Shown: piece after piece, positions 22,414 to 31,646 of the stretch
Layout: the number at the start of each line of letters is the position of its first letter
Position numbering within the stretch: position 1 is the first letter of the stretch
Assembly (NCBI GenBank): GCA_022841505.1
Contig: JALHRK010000020.1
Coordinates: 1 to 37,316, forward strand
Length of the DNA stretch: 37,316 bases
Direction of reading: 5' to 3'
Origin: Saprospiraceae bacterium
GTDB taxonomy: Bacteria; Bacteroidota; Bacteroidia; Chitinophagales; Saprospiraceae
Position numbers and translations under genes: made by a program
Notes under the pieces: generated by a model
Seen by the model: only the letters and a program-made list of their open reading frames with translations
What the model was told of the DNA's origin: nothing
Database searches by the model: none

Positions 22414-23430
22414 ATGAAGCGAGTAAGGGTACACAGTGACGCAATAAACCAGTACGGTGGCAGGATTTTAACCAGCGGCCTGGACTGGTCGTTGTTTGAC
22501 CAAAACCCCGTTTTGCTTTATAACCACATCCGGCACACGGATAGCTGGGATAAATCGAAACTGGTTTTTCCGATCGGTAAATGGAAGGATCGGTTGGTCG
22601 GCGCAAGCGATGTGACGATGATGCCTGAATTCGACGAGGACGACGAGAATGGCCGCATGGCAAAAAGCAAATGGGAGAAGGACATTCTTAATACCGCCAG
22701 CATTCACGTGCGGGTGGTGGAGATGTCGGAAGATCCCGCGCTGATGCTGGCAGGGCAAACGCGCCCTACTATTACTAAGGCGATTGTTATGGAGGTTTCC
22801 GTGACGGACATTCCTGGGAACTACACCTGCCACAAGCTTTCTTTCGACAACGGATACAGTGTAGCCCTCTATAGCGCCGGCGCTGACACGAGTGAATTGG
22901 ACAAGTTCCTGCCTGTTATTAAACAAAAAAAATCCACGAAAATGGACGAATTGCAATTGGTTGCCCAGGTAATGGGTCTGCCGGAGGGTTCGAGTGCTGC
23001 TGCAATTGTGGCTGCGTCTACGAATTTGAAGAATGAAAACACGCGCCTGGCTGCTGAACTCGATGCCGCCCAAAAGGAACGTGATGCACTGAAGCTGAAA
23101 GGCGATACCGACAAATGCGTGGCCCTGGTGGCAGGCGCAGTGGCTGCCGGCAAAATCACCAAAGCACAAGAGCCTACCTGGCAGAAACTTGCTGAAGGTG
23201 ACTATGACAACACGAAAGTGTTGCTCGACACCATGAAGCCCTATGTGCCTCCAACCACTCAGCTCTCCAGCACCGGAACGGACAAAAGCGAAGGCGACCT
23301 GGTTGCTCGATACAAAGCGCTGGACAAAGCCGGCAAACTTGGCAGCCTGCCTGAAGAAGAGCGCAATTTGCTGCTGGCGGCTTATGTGGAGCACTTGGAG
23401 AAATCTGGAGTTGTTAAGGCGACCGCGTAA
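22414..23430 (+). CDS. Head maturation protease fused to scaffold region (Mu gpI-like)
   Basis: A 338-residue protein. Residues 1 to about 165 match the prohead-protease pattern: NPVLLYNH at the start, IGKWKD, SIHVRVVEM and a strand region KAIVMEVSVTDIPGN. Residues about 180-338 are helical and charged like a scaffold. They include a coiled coil (NLKNENTRLAAELDAAQKER) and the Mu I-like segment ALVAGAVAAGKITKAQEPTWQKLAEGD. Protease and scaffold domains joined in one chain are known in Mu-like phages. It is the first gene after the divergent promoter region. Confidence 0.78.
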   Translation: MKRVRVHSDAINQYGGRILTSGLDWSLFDQNPVLLYNHIRHTDSWDKSKLVFPIGKWKDRLVGASDVTMMPEFDEDDENGRMAKSKWEKDILNTASIHVRVVEMSEDPALMLAGQTRPTITKAIVMEVSVTDIPGNYTCHKLSFDNGYSVALYSAGADTSELDKFLPVIKQKKSTKMDELQLVAQVMGLPEGSSAAAIVAASTNLKNENTRLAAELDAAQKERDALKLKGDTDKCVALVAGAVAAGKITKAQEPTWQKLAEGDYDNTKVLLDTMKPYVPPTTQLSSTGTDKSEGDLVARYKALDKAGKLGSLPEEERNLLLAAYVEHLEKSGVVKATA

Positions 23431-23649
23431 ATGGACACTACGATCACACTTTCCAACCTGATCACTATCGGGATTTGGATAGGAAGCCTGGTCGGGGTTT
23501 ATGTCGCCCTGGATCGAAGGGTTACAAAAGCGGAGTCAAGCATTGAAAGCCTTAATGCGGCTTACGGCAAGTTTGAAAAGGACATCATCGCAAGGCTGGA
23601 TAAGCTGAATGATAAACTGGACCGGTTGATTGATCGAAACCTGAAATAG
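23431..23649 (+). CDS. Small membrane protein with coiled coil
   Basis: A 72-residue protein. A membrane helix (about residues 9-26, LITIGIWIGSLVGVYVAL) is followed by a charged coiled coil (KAESSIESL, then IIARLDKLNDKLDRLIDR). The start directly follows the protease stop. The layout resembles XhlA-like or holin-accessory proteins, but here it lies within the capsid genes, so a role in assembly at the membrane is also possible. Confidence 0.6.
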   Translation: MDTTITLSNLITIGIWIGSLVGVYVALDRRVTKAESSIESLNAAYGKFEKDIIARLDKLNDKLDRLIDRNLK

Positions 23650-23676
23650 TTTTTACCCAAACAAATAATACAGCAA

Positions 23677-24639
23677 ATGGCTGACTTAATTAAAAGCATT
23701 TGGATTGACCTCCTGATCGGAGACAAGGAGGAGTTCTTCGAGAACGACACCTTCCTCAGCCACGGCATGAACATGTCGTATGCGGTGGAGAACAACGAAA
23801 TCAATTTTTCATACAAAGGTCCGCGCCCTGGTGTGACGAAAAACTTCCGGAGCGACGGAACCACTGAGTTGCCGATCCATGACAGGACGGACACGCCGGA
23901 AAAAGTCGGCCTCGACAATTATTCCACAGATCAGTTCATGTTGCCAAAGGTGGACCTGTTTGGGTTGCCTTACGACAAGAAAGCTTCCTTGATGGAAGAC
24001 AGCCGCCTGGCGCTGTTGGAATCCATTGCAGTGGAGGGATTGTGGGCGATTTCCCCGGCGGCTCACATTGCCGGCCAAACGCCAATCATCAAAGCGGACA
24101 GCGCGAACGCCGCCGCAACGGACAACTACGACCTGATCCTGGAGGCGGACATTATGAACCTGCGCATCGCGCTCGACAAAGCCTACCCTGGCCTGAAAAA
24201 AGCCAACTGGATGCTGGCCGTTGACACGGACGCATACTGGGGCTTGGTGAAGAACAGCACCATCCTGGCAGAGCAGTACAAGTTTCAGATGAGCACCGGC
24301 AATATCCTCAGTGATACGCCTGATCTGAAGATTTACAACTTCACCATCTGGTGCGACGACCGCACGGCTTGGTATAACCACAGCACGGAGCAAAAGATCG
24401 CGTACAACGCAACCACGCCTGGCTACACCGTAGGCACGAGCTGGAAGAGCGCCCTGGCCTACGTGCCGAACAAAACGTTCTGCACGGCCATTGGCACCAC
24501 CCAGATGTTCGACAAACTGAACGACCCGGCCAAGCAGGCGGACTTTGTCAGCTTCCTGAGCCGCGCTTATGTTGGCCCCTGGGGCGAAACTGCCGCGAAC
24601 CTGAAATACGTAGGCGCCATTCAGCGCCGCCCGAACTAA
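23677..24639 (+). CDS. Major capsid protein
   Basis: A 320-residue protein that would form the head shell. It lies immediately after the protease/scaffold gene and before a strong terminator, the usual place for a highly expressed capsid gene. Its helix/strand pattern fits an HK97-type fold: an N-terminal helical arm, then MLAVDTDAYWGLVK and FQMSTGNILSDTPDLKIYNFTIWCDD, ending in YVGAIQRRPN. No specific motif defines the family, so the assignment rests on size and position. Confidence 0.72.
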   Translation: MADLIKSIWIDLLIGDKEEFFENDTFLSHGMNMSYAVENNEINFSYKGPRPGVTKNFRSDGTTELPIHDRTDTPEKVGLDNYSTDQFMLPKVDLFGLPYDKKASLMEDSRLALLESIAVEGLWAISPAAHIAGQTPIIKADSANAAATDNYDLILEADIMNLRIALDKAYPGLKKANWMLAVDTDAYWGLVKNSTILAEQYKFQMSTGNILSDTPDLKIYNFTIWCDDRTAWYNHSTEQKIAYNATTPGYTVGTSWKSALAYVPNKTFCTAIGTTQMFDKLNDPAKQADFVSFLSRAYVGPWGETAANLKYVGAIQRRPN

Positions 24640-24665
24640 TAGCAACTAACTGATGACGGTTGGTG

Positions 24666-24697
24666 TCCGGCGCCCAGTGTGGCGCCGGATGCTTTTT
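24666..24697 (+). terminator. Intrinsic terminator after the capsid gene
   Basis: A perfect 9-bp stem (TCCGGCGCC pairing with GGCGCCGGA) with a six-base loop, followed by TGCTTTTT. It may limit read-through from the capsid into the secreted-protein genes and adjust their expression level. Confidence 0.82.
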
Positions 24698-24729
24698 CTC
24701 CTCACATTCACACACATCATTCGTTCGAC

Positions 24730-25152
24730 ATGAAAACGAAATTCATTTTCTCGATCCTCCTGGCACTGGCAACGGCCTTTGTTTCCATTCCTGAAGTAGC
24801 AGCCCAGAAGGGCAGCGACAAAGTGAAGGTATACGAGCGCAGCGCCACTGGCCGAACCATCACAAAAACGCCTACGCTGGCCGAATGCGAAGACATCACG
24901 GAAACCACGGCGGCCACCTACGTGCTGCTGGACACGGACCGCATTGTGTGCGCAACCAGCACCAGCAACGTGGTGAAGATCACCGTGCCCAGTAATCCTG
25001 GCTATGAGCAACGATTTTGGCTGCGAGCGGAAAAACCCGGGGCCAACAACATTATCCTTCAGGGAGGTGTGGTGGACACGATTACGAGTAGTGCGACCAA
25101 GTTCTATTTCTTCAACACGGTTTCGGAGACCTGGAAGAAATACAGTTGGTAA
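24730..25152 (+). CDS. Secreted protein with Sec signal peptide
   Basis: A 140-residue protein. The first about 24 residues form a Sec signal (KTKFIFSILLALATAFVS, cleavage near VAAQ). The mature part of about 115 residues is beta-rich, with TTAATYVLLDTDRIV and NPGYEQRFWLRAEKPG. The ATG at 24730 is chosen because the signal peptide begins there. It is one of three consecutive signal-peptide genes between capsid and tail. It may be a surface or decoration protein exported by the host. Function unknown. Confidence 0.65.
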   Translation: MKTKFIFSILLALATAFVSIPEVAAQKGSDKVKVYERSATGRTITKTPTLAECEDITETTAATYVLLDTDRIVCATSTSNVVKITVPSNPGYEQRFWLRAEKPGANNIILQGGVVDTITSSATKFYFFNTVSETWKKYSW

Positions 25153-25183
25153 AGATTTACACCTGAGTTTTCCCCTGTCCAGA

Positions 25184-25207
25184 GAGTACAGGTTTCGGCC
25201 TGTACTC
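25184..25207 (+). other. Hairpin between secreted-protein genes
   Basis: A perfect 9-bp stem (GAGTACAGG pairing with CCTGTACTC) encloses TTTCGG. No T-run follows, so a role as mRNA stabiliser or attenuator is more likely than termination. It sits 35 bases before the start at 25242. Confidence 0.5.
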
Positions 25208-25241
25208 CCACTCATTAAAGAGCGTTCAAAAGCCTGTTCAA

Positions 25242-28200
25242 ATGCGGTTTGTATTCCTTTTTATCGCCTTTTCAATCTTCTGCTTCGATGCGGCTGCGCA
25301 GCGCAAGCCGGTGACCTTCCCAGAGAAGACCACCGCCGGCGATAACGATGCCATATACAGCCAGGAAGACGGCGCGGATAAGAAGATCAAGTTCAGCACG
25401 GCAAGGAAGTATTTCCTTCCCCTGGTGAACGTGATCGAGCGCGACACTGCGCCGCCGGCGACGGGGAATACGACGCTGCTGGGGCAGTTTTTGACGGTGA
25501 CCGGGAGCGAGGATGTGTATTATGTGGATGGCGCCGGGCGCTCGATCCGCATGGGCGTTGCCCAACCTGCATTAGATAGCGCGCTTCAGCTCGCATTGGT
25601 CGCTGACAGCTTGTATATTATATTAGGTGTGGAGCCGGATCCTGACACGCTTTGTAATATTGGCGGCTATTGTGTGACTTTGCCGATCGGGGAGCGCACA
25701 GAGGCCGGGTTTGGACTCTATGAGGTTGGAGATACGATCCACAACGACACGACCATAATGGCAACGGAGTGGTCGCTGATGCAGATGGCGGAGGAGATCA
25801 GGAGTGAGATTGAAGATAGTTCCGTCGTTTGGAGGGATACGTTTACGGACTTGCGGGCAGAGCTGACGGCGATTCAGGATAGCCTTGGGAATATTCCTGA
25901 TGGCTCCGGAACAGCAGGTTATGTGGCGAAATGGCAAGATGTGAATACGGTAACGAATTCGTTACTATACGATTCCGGCACTTACGTTGGGCTTGGTACG
26001 AATTTGCCGGGTACTCAGTTTACAATACGTGCCCCGGATTTGGGGACAACGCAAACGAACACTTCCGGCTTGCTTGTAAGTACTTCCGGCGTTGCGGGTT
26101 CAGGAGCTACAAAATATTCAGGGGCGGTTTCTTGGGAAGGTTTCGGGTTTGGCACGACCGCTGGGACCTCGCAAAGCGTCCGGTTTCGGTCGGACGTTAG
26201 GCCGGTGCAGGGGGCGACGCCAACGGGGTATCTGAATTTTGGGGCAAGCATTAACGGCGGCGCGTATTCGGAAAATATACTTACGCTTCGTTCAGACGGC
26301 GGAGTAGGCATAAGAAGAGTCGCGGGCGTCGGTGTCTTAAATGTACAAGGTTTTGGCACGTCGGCGGCAACGAAAATTTTCGGCGCATACAATTCATCTG
26401 GTACAAATACTTTTTCTATTCATGATAATGGGCGCATTAGTTTTGGCTCTTCGGGTGTTATGTCAATGGAGGCGGTAGGAGGTCAGGTAAACGTAGAATT
26501 TGCAACAACTGCTAATGGAGTAAGATTCTTCAATAGCTTTAACCGATATGTGCAGGGCGAGAAGTTTTATTTCACGGCAACTGGTAATGGATTCGGTACA
26601 ACAACACCTGACTATTTATTAGATGTAGAGACTGCCTCCGCACCTAACGCTATAGCAAGAATATATAACACAAGCACTTCGACTCAAAATAGCCAATTAT
26701 ATATTCGTAGTGCCGGGACTTTTGCAACGGCCAACAGTAGCATAGAATTTCAAAACGCCGCGGGTACAGGGGTTGCAATTGTTGGTTCTACGGGAACAGG
26801 TTATACCAATGCATCCTTTCCCGCTTTTACACCTGACGGTACTTTTTTTTACGGTCTGAACGATTTTGGCGCGGTCGCGCAGAACGGCAGATTTGCGTTT
26901 CAAACTGGAACAGGTGGGTCATCGGTGCGAATGGTGATTACAAATCCGGGGCTGATTGGCATAGGCACAACAACACCGGTGTTAACGCTTGACGTTAGAA
27001 GCGCATCGGCCAACACAACAGCCGTTCAATCTATCGCAAACAGCACCGTCATAACCCCTTTAAAAACCTTCGCCACAAACACAACACCGGAAAGCGCTAT
27101 AACTGCGTCACCGGGCGACGTGGCTTTTTCTAATACTGGAGCAGCTTATTTAAAAGAGTCAGGCAGCGCAACGAACACCGGGTGGGCAAAGTTTAGCACG
27201 TCAACGGATTTAGCTGGCTATCTTCCCCTAACGCTTCCTGCAAATAGAACCGTAAACCTTGCGGGTTATAGGGTAATGTTCCAGGATCAAACCGATTTTT
27301 ATCCGGCGTTTTTGGTAGATGCTACCAAAGTTGAAATCATTGGTTCTGCCACGACCAACATAACGATGGGTGCAATAACAGACTGGATTGACATTATTGC
27401 TGGAGATGATATTCGCCTGCAAGCAATGGATAATGTTCAACTCGTTGCCGACACGACTAAAGTGTTAGGGCATTTCAGGACTAATAACACGGTCGGTATA
27501 GGAGACGTCACAAATGGCGCCGCAATAGGAATTTCAGGGTATGCAGCCGGCAATATTTTCACCACTATAACAGAGGGTTATGCAATCAACCTCACGCCTG
27601 GCGGATCGCTGGAGGTGGACACTGCACAGATTGCAACTCAGTCCGATCTTACTGCGGCGGTGGCGGCTGCAACCTGGCTAAAACCAGAATGGGAAAGTGG
27701 GCCAGTGGACATCACCACAGATGACACACTTCTCGTCGAAAATACAGCACTGGATGAATTCCTGAAGCTTAGTGCTAATTCGCTTCATTTTGAAGGAGGT
27801 GGAGAGGAACTATTGATCAAAGCTGGATTGATTTCTGGAAGTAATTTGGCGCTAAATCTTACTGGAGATATTGCTGTGACCGGCGCAGGATCAAGCCTTG
27901 ATTTCTTAGGGTATGGGTATTTTAGTTATGGCACAGGGATTGAGTTTCAAGCAGGAACCAATGCGTTTTTTGGCGGAACGGATACATTAGAATTTAGTTT
28001 CCCAACCACTAATTTTGAAACAGTTGTCCGTGTTGTTCCGAATACAGGTGGTGTAGGCGCCGAGATTCGTTTGCATGAGGCCCTGGTAAATGGGCTTCAC
28101 TATGTTTCATTTGAGGCCGATCCTTCGATGGCCGGAAACATCCGCTATAAGCTACCAGCTTTCATACCAGCCTCTAATGGAGGAACATGGATCTCTGACG

Positions 28201-28460
28201 CTGCTGGTAATATAACACACAGGCAAGAAGAAGTATCTACCGCATCCGGAACAACGGACGGCAGCGGTGACCTTACCGTGTCGCACGCGATCGGCGACGC
28301 GACCTACAATCTCGACATAACCGTGAAAGGAACGACAGCTATCTATGCACAGCCGCACACATACGGTTCGACTGATTTCAAGATTCGATTTTTTGACATG
28401 ACTGGAGCGCCTCTTACGGGCGTTGCGGTCAATGCGGATTACATAATTGTTGACAGGTAA
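25242..28460 (+). CDS. Fibre-like protein with Sec signal peptide and GIGTTxP repeats
   Basis: A 1072-residue protein. It begins with a Sec signal (FVFLFIAFSIFCFDAAAQ). Repeats of the form G-[IFL]-G-T-x2-P-x3-LDV occur near residues 250, 450 and 573. A Gly/Ser/Thr-rich shaft and a C-terminal beta domain of about 70 residues (TSGTTDGSGDLTVSHAIGD-like, ending VNADYIIVDR) follow. Such repeats are common in tail fibres and cell-surface proteins of Bacteroidota. A signal peptide on a virion fibre is unusual. It could be exported to the cell surface by the lysogen, or the leader could be a retained part of an acquired gene. The middle (about 25950-28250) is much AT-richer than the flanks. Confidence 0.68.
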   Translation: MRFVFLFIAFSIFCFDAAAQRKPVTFPEKTTAGDNDAIYSQEDGADKKIKFSTARKYFLPLVNVIERDTAPPATGNTTLLGQFLTVTGSEDVYYVDGAGRSIRMGVAQPALDSALQLALVADSLYIILGVEPDPDTLCNIGGYCVTLPIGERTEAGFGLYEVGDTIHNDTTIMATEWSLMQMAEEIRSEIEDSSVVWRDTFTDLRAELTAIQDSLGNIPDGSGTAGYVAKWQDVNTVTNSLLYDSGTYVGLGTNLPGTQFTIRAPDLGTTQTNTSGLLVSTSGVAGSGATKYSGAVSWEGFGFGTTAGTSQSVRFRSDVRPVQGATPTGYLNFGASINGGAYSENILTLRSDGGVGIRRVAGVGVLNVQGFGTSAATKIFGAYNSSGTNTFSIHDNGRISFGSSGVMSMEAVGGQVNVEFATTANGVRFFNSFNRYVQGEKFYFTATGNGFGTTTPDYLLDVETASAPNAIARIYNTSTSTQNSQLYIRSAGTFATANSSIEFQNAAGTGVAIVGSTGTGYTNASFPAFTPDGTFFYGLNDFGAVAQNGRFAFQTGTGGSSVRMVITNPGLIGIGTTTPVLTLDVRSASANTTAVQSIANSTVITPLKTFATNTTPESAITASPGDVAFSNTGAAYLKESGSATNTGWAKFSTSTDLAGYLPLTLPANRTVNLAGYRVMFQDQTDFYPAFLVDATKVEIIGSATTNITMGAITDWIDIIAGDDIRLQAMDNVQLVADTTKVLGHFRTNNTVGIGDVTNGAAIGISGYAAGNIFTTITEGYAINLTPGGSLEVDTAQIATQSDLTAAVAAATWLKPEWESGPVDITTDDTLLVENTALDEFLKLSANSLHFEGGGEELLIKAGLISGSNLALNLTGDIAVTGAGSSLDFLGYGYFSYGTGIEFQAGTNAFFGGTDTLEFSFPTTNFETVVRVVPNTGGVGAEIRLHEALVNGLHYVSFEADPSMAGNIRYKLPAFIPASNGGTWISDAAGNITHRQEEVSTASGTTDGSGDLTVSHAIGDATYNLDITVKGTTAIYAQPHTYGSTDFKIRFFDMTGAPLTGVAVNADYIIVDR

Positions 28461-28472
28461 AAACACAGTGAA

Positions 28473-29054
28473 ATGAAAAAAGTATTAGCCTCTTTGGCAT
28501 TCGTGATTATCAGCAGTTTGGTGTTTGCACAAAGCGACCCTTTGGACGCGGACACGGCTATCTACCGCCCAAACCAGGACGGTACATTCGACATCATCAC
28601 AGGAAAGGTTTTTCCAAAAGTGAGCGCAGAGAACAAAGTCAAATTTGAAAAAGAGCGCATTAAGCGGCAACTAAATCAGCTCGCAGAGCTTGAGCGCCGC
28701 GTCGCAGAGCAAAAGAAAAAGGTGCAGTTAGATAGCGCGGCCCTGGAGTCGAATTTACAAAACATCAATACAAACGATCTTTTTGCCGATGAGCTTACTG
28801 GGCTTGTGGGCACCTGGAAATTGACCATAAAGGACAAGGCTGATGAAATTACGGTTGATTCAACAGGCGCTTTTAAATCCAAAAAATCCGGGCCAGGGCA
28901 GCTTAATGTATTGGCTGAAGGCGCCAAAGAAATATCGCTTATCCTGGGCGAAACGAAGTTGATTTTGACCAGGTCAAACGATAAGCTTTTCGAGAATGAA
29001 AAGCTCGCCGTGAAATTGCGGAGGAAGGAAGAAGAAGGGGAGAAGAAGCGGTAA
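28473..29054 (+). CDS. Secreted coiled-coil protein with lipocalin-like domain
   Basis: A 193-residue protein. A Sec signal (KVLASLAFVIISSLVFAQS) opens it. A charged coiled coil follows (about residues 50-85, KEIR/ELERRVAEQKKKV). The C-terminal domain (LVGTWKLTI, then ADEITVDSTGAF and KEISLILGETKLILTR) has the GTW start of lipocalin-like barrels. The C-terminus is very basic (LRRKEEEGEKKR). It follows the fibre-like gene by 12 bases, so it is probably co-expressed with it. Its role is unknown; it could be a chaperone or anchor for the fibre. Confidence 0.58.
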   Translation: MKKVLASLAFVIISSLVFAQSDPLDADTAIYRPNQDGTFDIITGKVFPKVSAENKVKFEKERIKRQLNQLAELERRVAEQKKKVQLDSAALESNLQNINTNDLFADELTGLVGTWKLTIKDKADEITVDSTGAFKSKKSGPGQLNVLAEGAKEISLILGETKLILTRSNDKLFENEKLAVKLRRKEEEGEKKR

Positions 29055-29086
29055 ATTTTCAAACAACAATCAAACCATATTTCAAC

Positions 29087-29539
29087 ATGGATACTCAAGA
29101 AAAAAGCCTTTATCGGGCGACCGCCCAGGTACGCTGGGAAGTAGAGCGAAGATTCTTACCACGTGCGTTGGTGGTCACGACCGAAGTGGTGGTGATGGAT
29201 CAAAAACCAAGCCCGGGTAATTTCATCGCTTCGCTTAATCAATTGGTCTTCGATGGTCGCGAAGCCCCAGGAGGAACAGGAAGCAAGAACACGGCGCTGA
29301 GCGTGTACGGTGAAATTCAATACCGCAAAATTTCCGGACCGGTGGATGCTGAGGATGGCCAACAGCCTGAACCGCTGCCTGAAGCTCCTGAAGGTGATGA
29401 AACCGGTAAAGGACCATGGGTGCCAAGCAATGCGACATTGGAAGCCATTGCTAACGACCTGGAATCTGAAGAAATCGGCAAAGAGCCGCTGACGAAAACA
29501 CCAGCCGAACTGGAAGCTGAAGCTACTGAAACCGAATAG
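29087..29539 (+). CDS. Hypothetical protein upstream of the tail sheath
   Basis: A 150-residue protein. The N-terminal 85 residues are beta-rich with a basic patch (VERRFLPRALVVTTEV). The C-terminal 65 residues are acidic and proline-rich, probably disordered (QQPEPLPEAPEGD, then a run of Glu and Thr). It directly precedes the tail sheath gene. In Mu this place holds gp38, but I see no clear similarity. Confidence 0.55.
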   Translation: MDTQEKSLYRATAQVRWEVERRFLPRALVVTTEVVVMDQKPSPGNFIASLNQLVFDGREAPGGTGSKNTALSVYGEIQYRKISGPVDAEDGQQPEPLPEAPEGDETGKGPWVPSNATLEAIANDLESEEIGKEPLTKTPAELEAEATETE

Positions 29540-29567
29540 TTTTTAATCTCTATAAAAGACAATAGCC

Positions 29568-30830
29568 ATGGGATTACCCCTTGTAGTTATTACCAGGACA
29601 GCCGGCGGCATTGGTCGCCTGGGTCAGGACGCAGGTGAAGGTGTGGCGGCGTTGGTATCGGGTGGTGTGGCCGTCTCCGGAGGCGCGCAGTTGAATACTG
29701 TGTATAAGCTTTATGCTCCGGCAGGAGCTGAAGCAATTGGGTTGACGGCGGCCTATGACACATCAAACAAAGTATTGGTTCGGCATCACATTGATGAGTT
29801 CTTCCGCCTGAACCCAACGGGTGAGCTGCACCTTATGGTGGTGGCCCAAACCGTGACTATGGCGCAGATGTGCGACATGGATAACAACTACCTCAAGAAG
29901 GTGCTCAGGGATGGACAGGGGCGCATCCGGAAAGCTGGTGTGGTTCGTAACCCGGCAGCCGACTATACAGCAGTCCTCGACGACGGCCTTGATGCTGACG
30001 TGTTGGCTGCCATCCCGAAAGCCCAGGAGCTTGCGGATGATGAGTATGCCAACGACAGGCCCATCAACAATATCGTCATTGAAGGACGCCAATATAATGG
30101 CGCAGTGGGCGATGCTGCGGATTTGCGGGCTATCTCCGGAGGACCATATCGGGATGTCTCGGTTGTGATCGCCCAGGACTCCGCGATCGCAGCGCTCGAT
30201 GCTGAGTATACACCTTATGCTGCGGTTGGCGCTTACCTTGGTGTGGCAACCAACAAGGCGGCCAGTGAGTGCTTTGCACAGCCGATTGATCGGTTTAATC
30301 TCACGTCGGTAGCAGATGGCCGATTCCTCACAGCTTACCTCAGCAACAACAACCCACTGAGTAACCTGGTAGAGGCCGACATTGATGCGCTGCACGACAA
30401 AGGCTACATCTTTGGCCGCACGTTTAATAATTTCGACGGGGTTTACCTGAATCAAAGCCACGTATGTGCGCCGGAAACGGACGACTACAACGCCAGTGAA
30501 ATGCGCGATGTAATCAACCGTGCAGTGCGTCTGACCAGGCCGGTACTGATTCCGCTGTTGAATAGCACGAACTTTCCGGTGGTGGCAGGCACTGGACGCA
30601 TCGAGCGTCGGGTAGCTGCCGGCATCGAGGCGGACATTCGCACAGCACTGGAAGCGATGAGCAGCGATGTGAGCGTGATTCAAACGGTACTTGTAGATCC
30701 AGCCAAGGATGACCTTGGACAGGATCATCCCAGCTTCCTTGTGGATCGGGTATTGCGCGTGGTGATCGGCCTGATCCCGAAAGGCAAGGCTGAACAGATT
30801 ACTGTCACAATCGGCTACACGACCGGTTAA
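29568..30830 (+). CDS. Tail sheath protein (contractile tail)
   Basis: The 420-residue sheath subunit of a contractile tail. It starts with GLPLVVITRTAGGIGRLG, typical of Mu-like sheath proteins (DUF2586-type). A variable middle domain (DANVLAAIPKAQELADDEY region) follows, and the C-terminal part has KDDLGQDHPSFLVDRVLRVVIGLIPKGKAEQITVTIGY. The latter matches the strand swap typical of sheath C-termini. It lies directly before a tube gene, the standard order. Confidence 0.85.
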   Translation: MGLPLVVITRTAGGIGRLGQDAGEGVAALVSGGVAVSGGAQLNTVYKLYAPAGAEAIGLTAAYDTSNKVLVRHHIDEFFRLNPTGELHLMVVAQTVTMAQMCDMDNNYLKKVLRDGQGRIRKAGVVRNPAADYTAVLDDGLDADVLAAIPKAQELADDEYANDRPINNIVIEGRQYNGAVGDAADLRAISGGPYRDVSVVIAQDSAIAALDAEYTPYAAVGAYLGVATNKAASECFAQPIDRFNLTSVADGRFLTAYLSNNNPLSNLVEADIDALHDKGYIFGRTFNNFDGVYLNQSHVCAPETDDYNASEMRDVINRAVRLTRPVLIPLLNSTNFPVVAGTGRIERRVAAGIEADIRTALEAMSSDVSVIQTVLVDPAKDDLGQDHPSFLVDRVLRVVIGLIPKGKAEQITVTIGYTTG

Positions 30831-30856
30831 TTCATTACTCAAAAAAAAGAACCATC

Positions 30857-31276
30857 ATGGCACTTGTGAACGGACAAGGATATGATTTCGCTTCTATTAC
30901 TGTGTCGCTTTTGGGCAATCCGGTAGTGTTTGGATTCAAGGCAATCAGCTACGGTAAGACCCGCGCTAAAATGAATAGCAAAGGCGCTCAAGGTGAACCT
31001 GTGGAGCGCACTCGCGGTGACGCGGATTATACCGGCTCGATTTCCCTCACTTTGAAAGAGGTGAAAAGAATCCGGGAAGCTGCCGGCAAGCAAAGCCTGG
31101 TTGATATTCCGCCTTTCAATATCAGCGTGTCTTTCGCCAATGGTGTGGACCCGGTGACGGTGGATATTTTGCAGAGCTGCGAATTTACTGAAGACACGAC
31201 TGCGTCCTCATCGGGCGACACAGAGGTAATCATCGTATTGCCACTGCTCCCTGGGGGAATCCTTTACAATCAATAA
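30857..31276 (+). CDS. Tail tube protein
   Basis: The 139-residue tube subunit. The beta-rich sequence fits the small tube fold: ASITVSLLGNPVVFGFKAISYG, then a loop RAKMNSKGAQGEPVERTRGDADYTGSI, and a strand DPVTVDILQSCEF. It lies 26 bases after the sheath gene and ahead of the chaperone. Assigned from length, strand pattern and gene order. Confidence 0.75.
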   Translation: MALVNGQGYDFASITVSLLGNPVVFGFKAISYGKTRAKMNSKGAQGEPVERTRGDADYTGSISLTLKEVKRIREAAGKQSLVDIPPFNISVSFANGVDPVTVDILQSCEFTEDTTASSSGDTEVIIVLPLLPGGILYNQ

Positions 31277-31295
31277 CCATTAAAATACAGGGAAC

Positions 31296-31646
31296 ATGGC
31301 AGTTAAAACAGGTGTAGAGCTTCCTTCAAAAGTGAAGGAAGCAATTGAAAAAGTTGGCAAAGACCTGGTGCGCAAAATCGTGGTCCAGCTCCCTGGGAAT
31401 CAGGAAGTGGTTGGCTACGTGTATGTGCCGGAAGCTTTGCCCAACAAACTCAGAACCATTTATTCGCGCTCGATGAGCGCTTATAAGAATGGATCGGCTT
31501 TTGATGCCGGCGAAATCATCCTGGGCGAATGCTGGATTGATGGTGATGCCCGGTTTCGTGACCCAAACAGTAAGGTCTACATGAGTGCTTGTCAGCAAGC
31601 TTCAGACTTAGTGGATTTTTTTCCGACGGCTATCAATCCTATATAA
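31296..31646 (+). CDS. Tail assembly chaperone, short (unshifted) product
   Basis: A 116-residue protein between tail tube and baseplate genes. The last 8 codons read out over a slippery T-run (31616-31622) and stop at 31646. Tail assembly chaperones are made in two forms by -1 frameshifting, and the short form is usually the major one. The N-terminal helix region (KVKEAIEKVGKDLVRKI) and the compact middle agree with this role. In Mu the equivalent is gp41. Confidence 0.75.
   Translation: MAVKTGVELPSKVKEAIEKVGKDLVRKIVVQLPGNQEVVGYVYVPEALPNKLRTIYSRSMSAYKNGSAFDAGEIILGECWIDGDARFRDPNSKVYMSACQQASDLVDFFPTAINPI

Noticed and set aside
22468-23394. Reverse-strand frame of 308 codons opposite the protease/scaffold gene
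   Set aside because: Shadow of a clear prohead protease/scaffold gene; no promoter or domain on the reverse strand.
25242-28460. Diversity-generating retroelement acting on the fibre-like gene
   Set aside because: No reverse transcriptase gene and no second near-copy of the gene's 3' end (template repeat) are visible in the window.
29763-30842. Reverse-strand frame of 359 codons opposite the tail sheath
   Set aside because: The sheath reading has family motifs at both ends; the reverse product does not.
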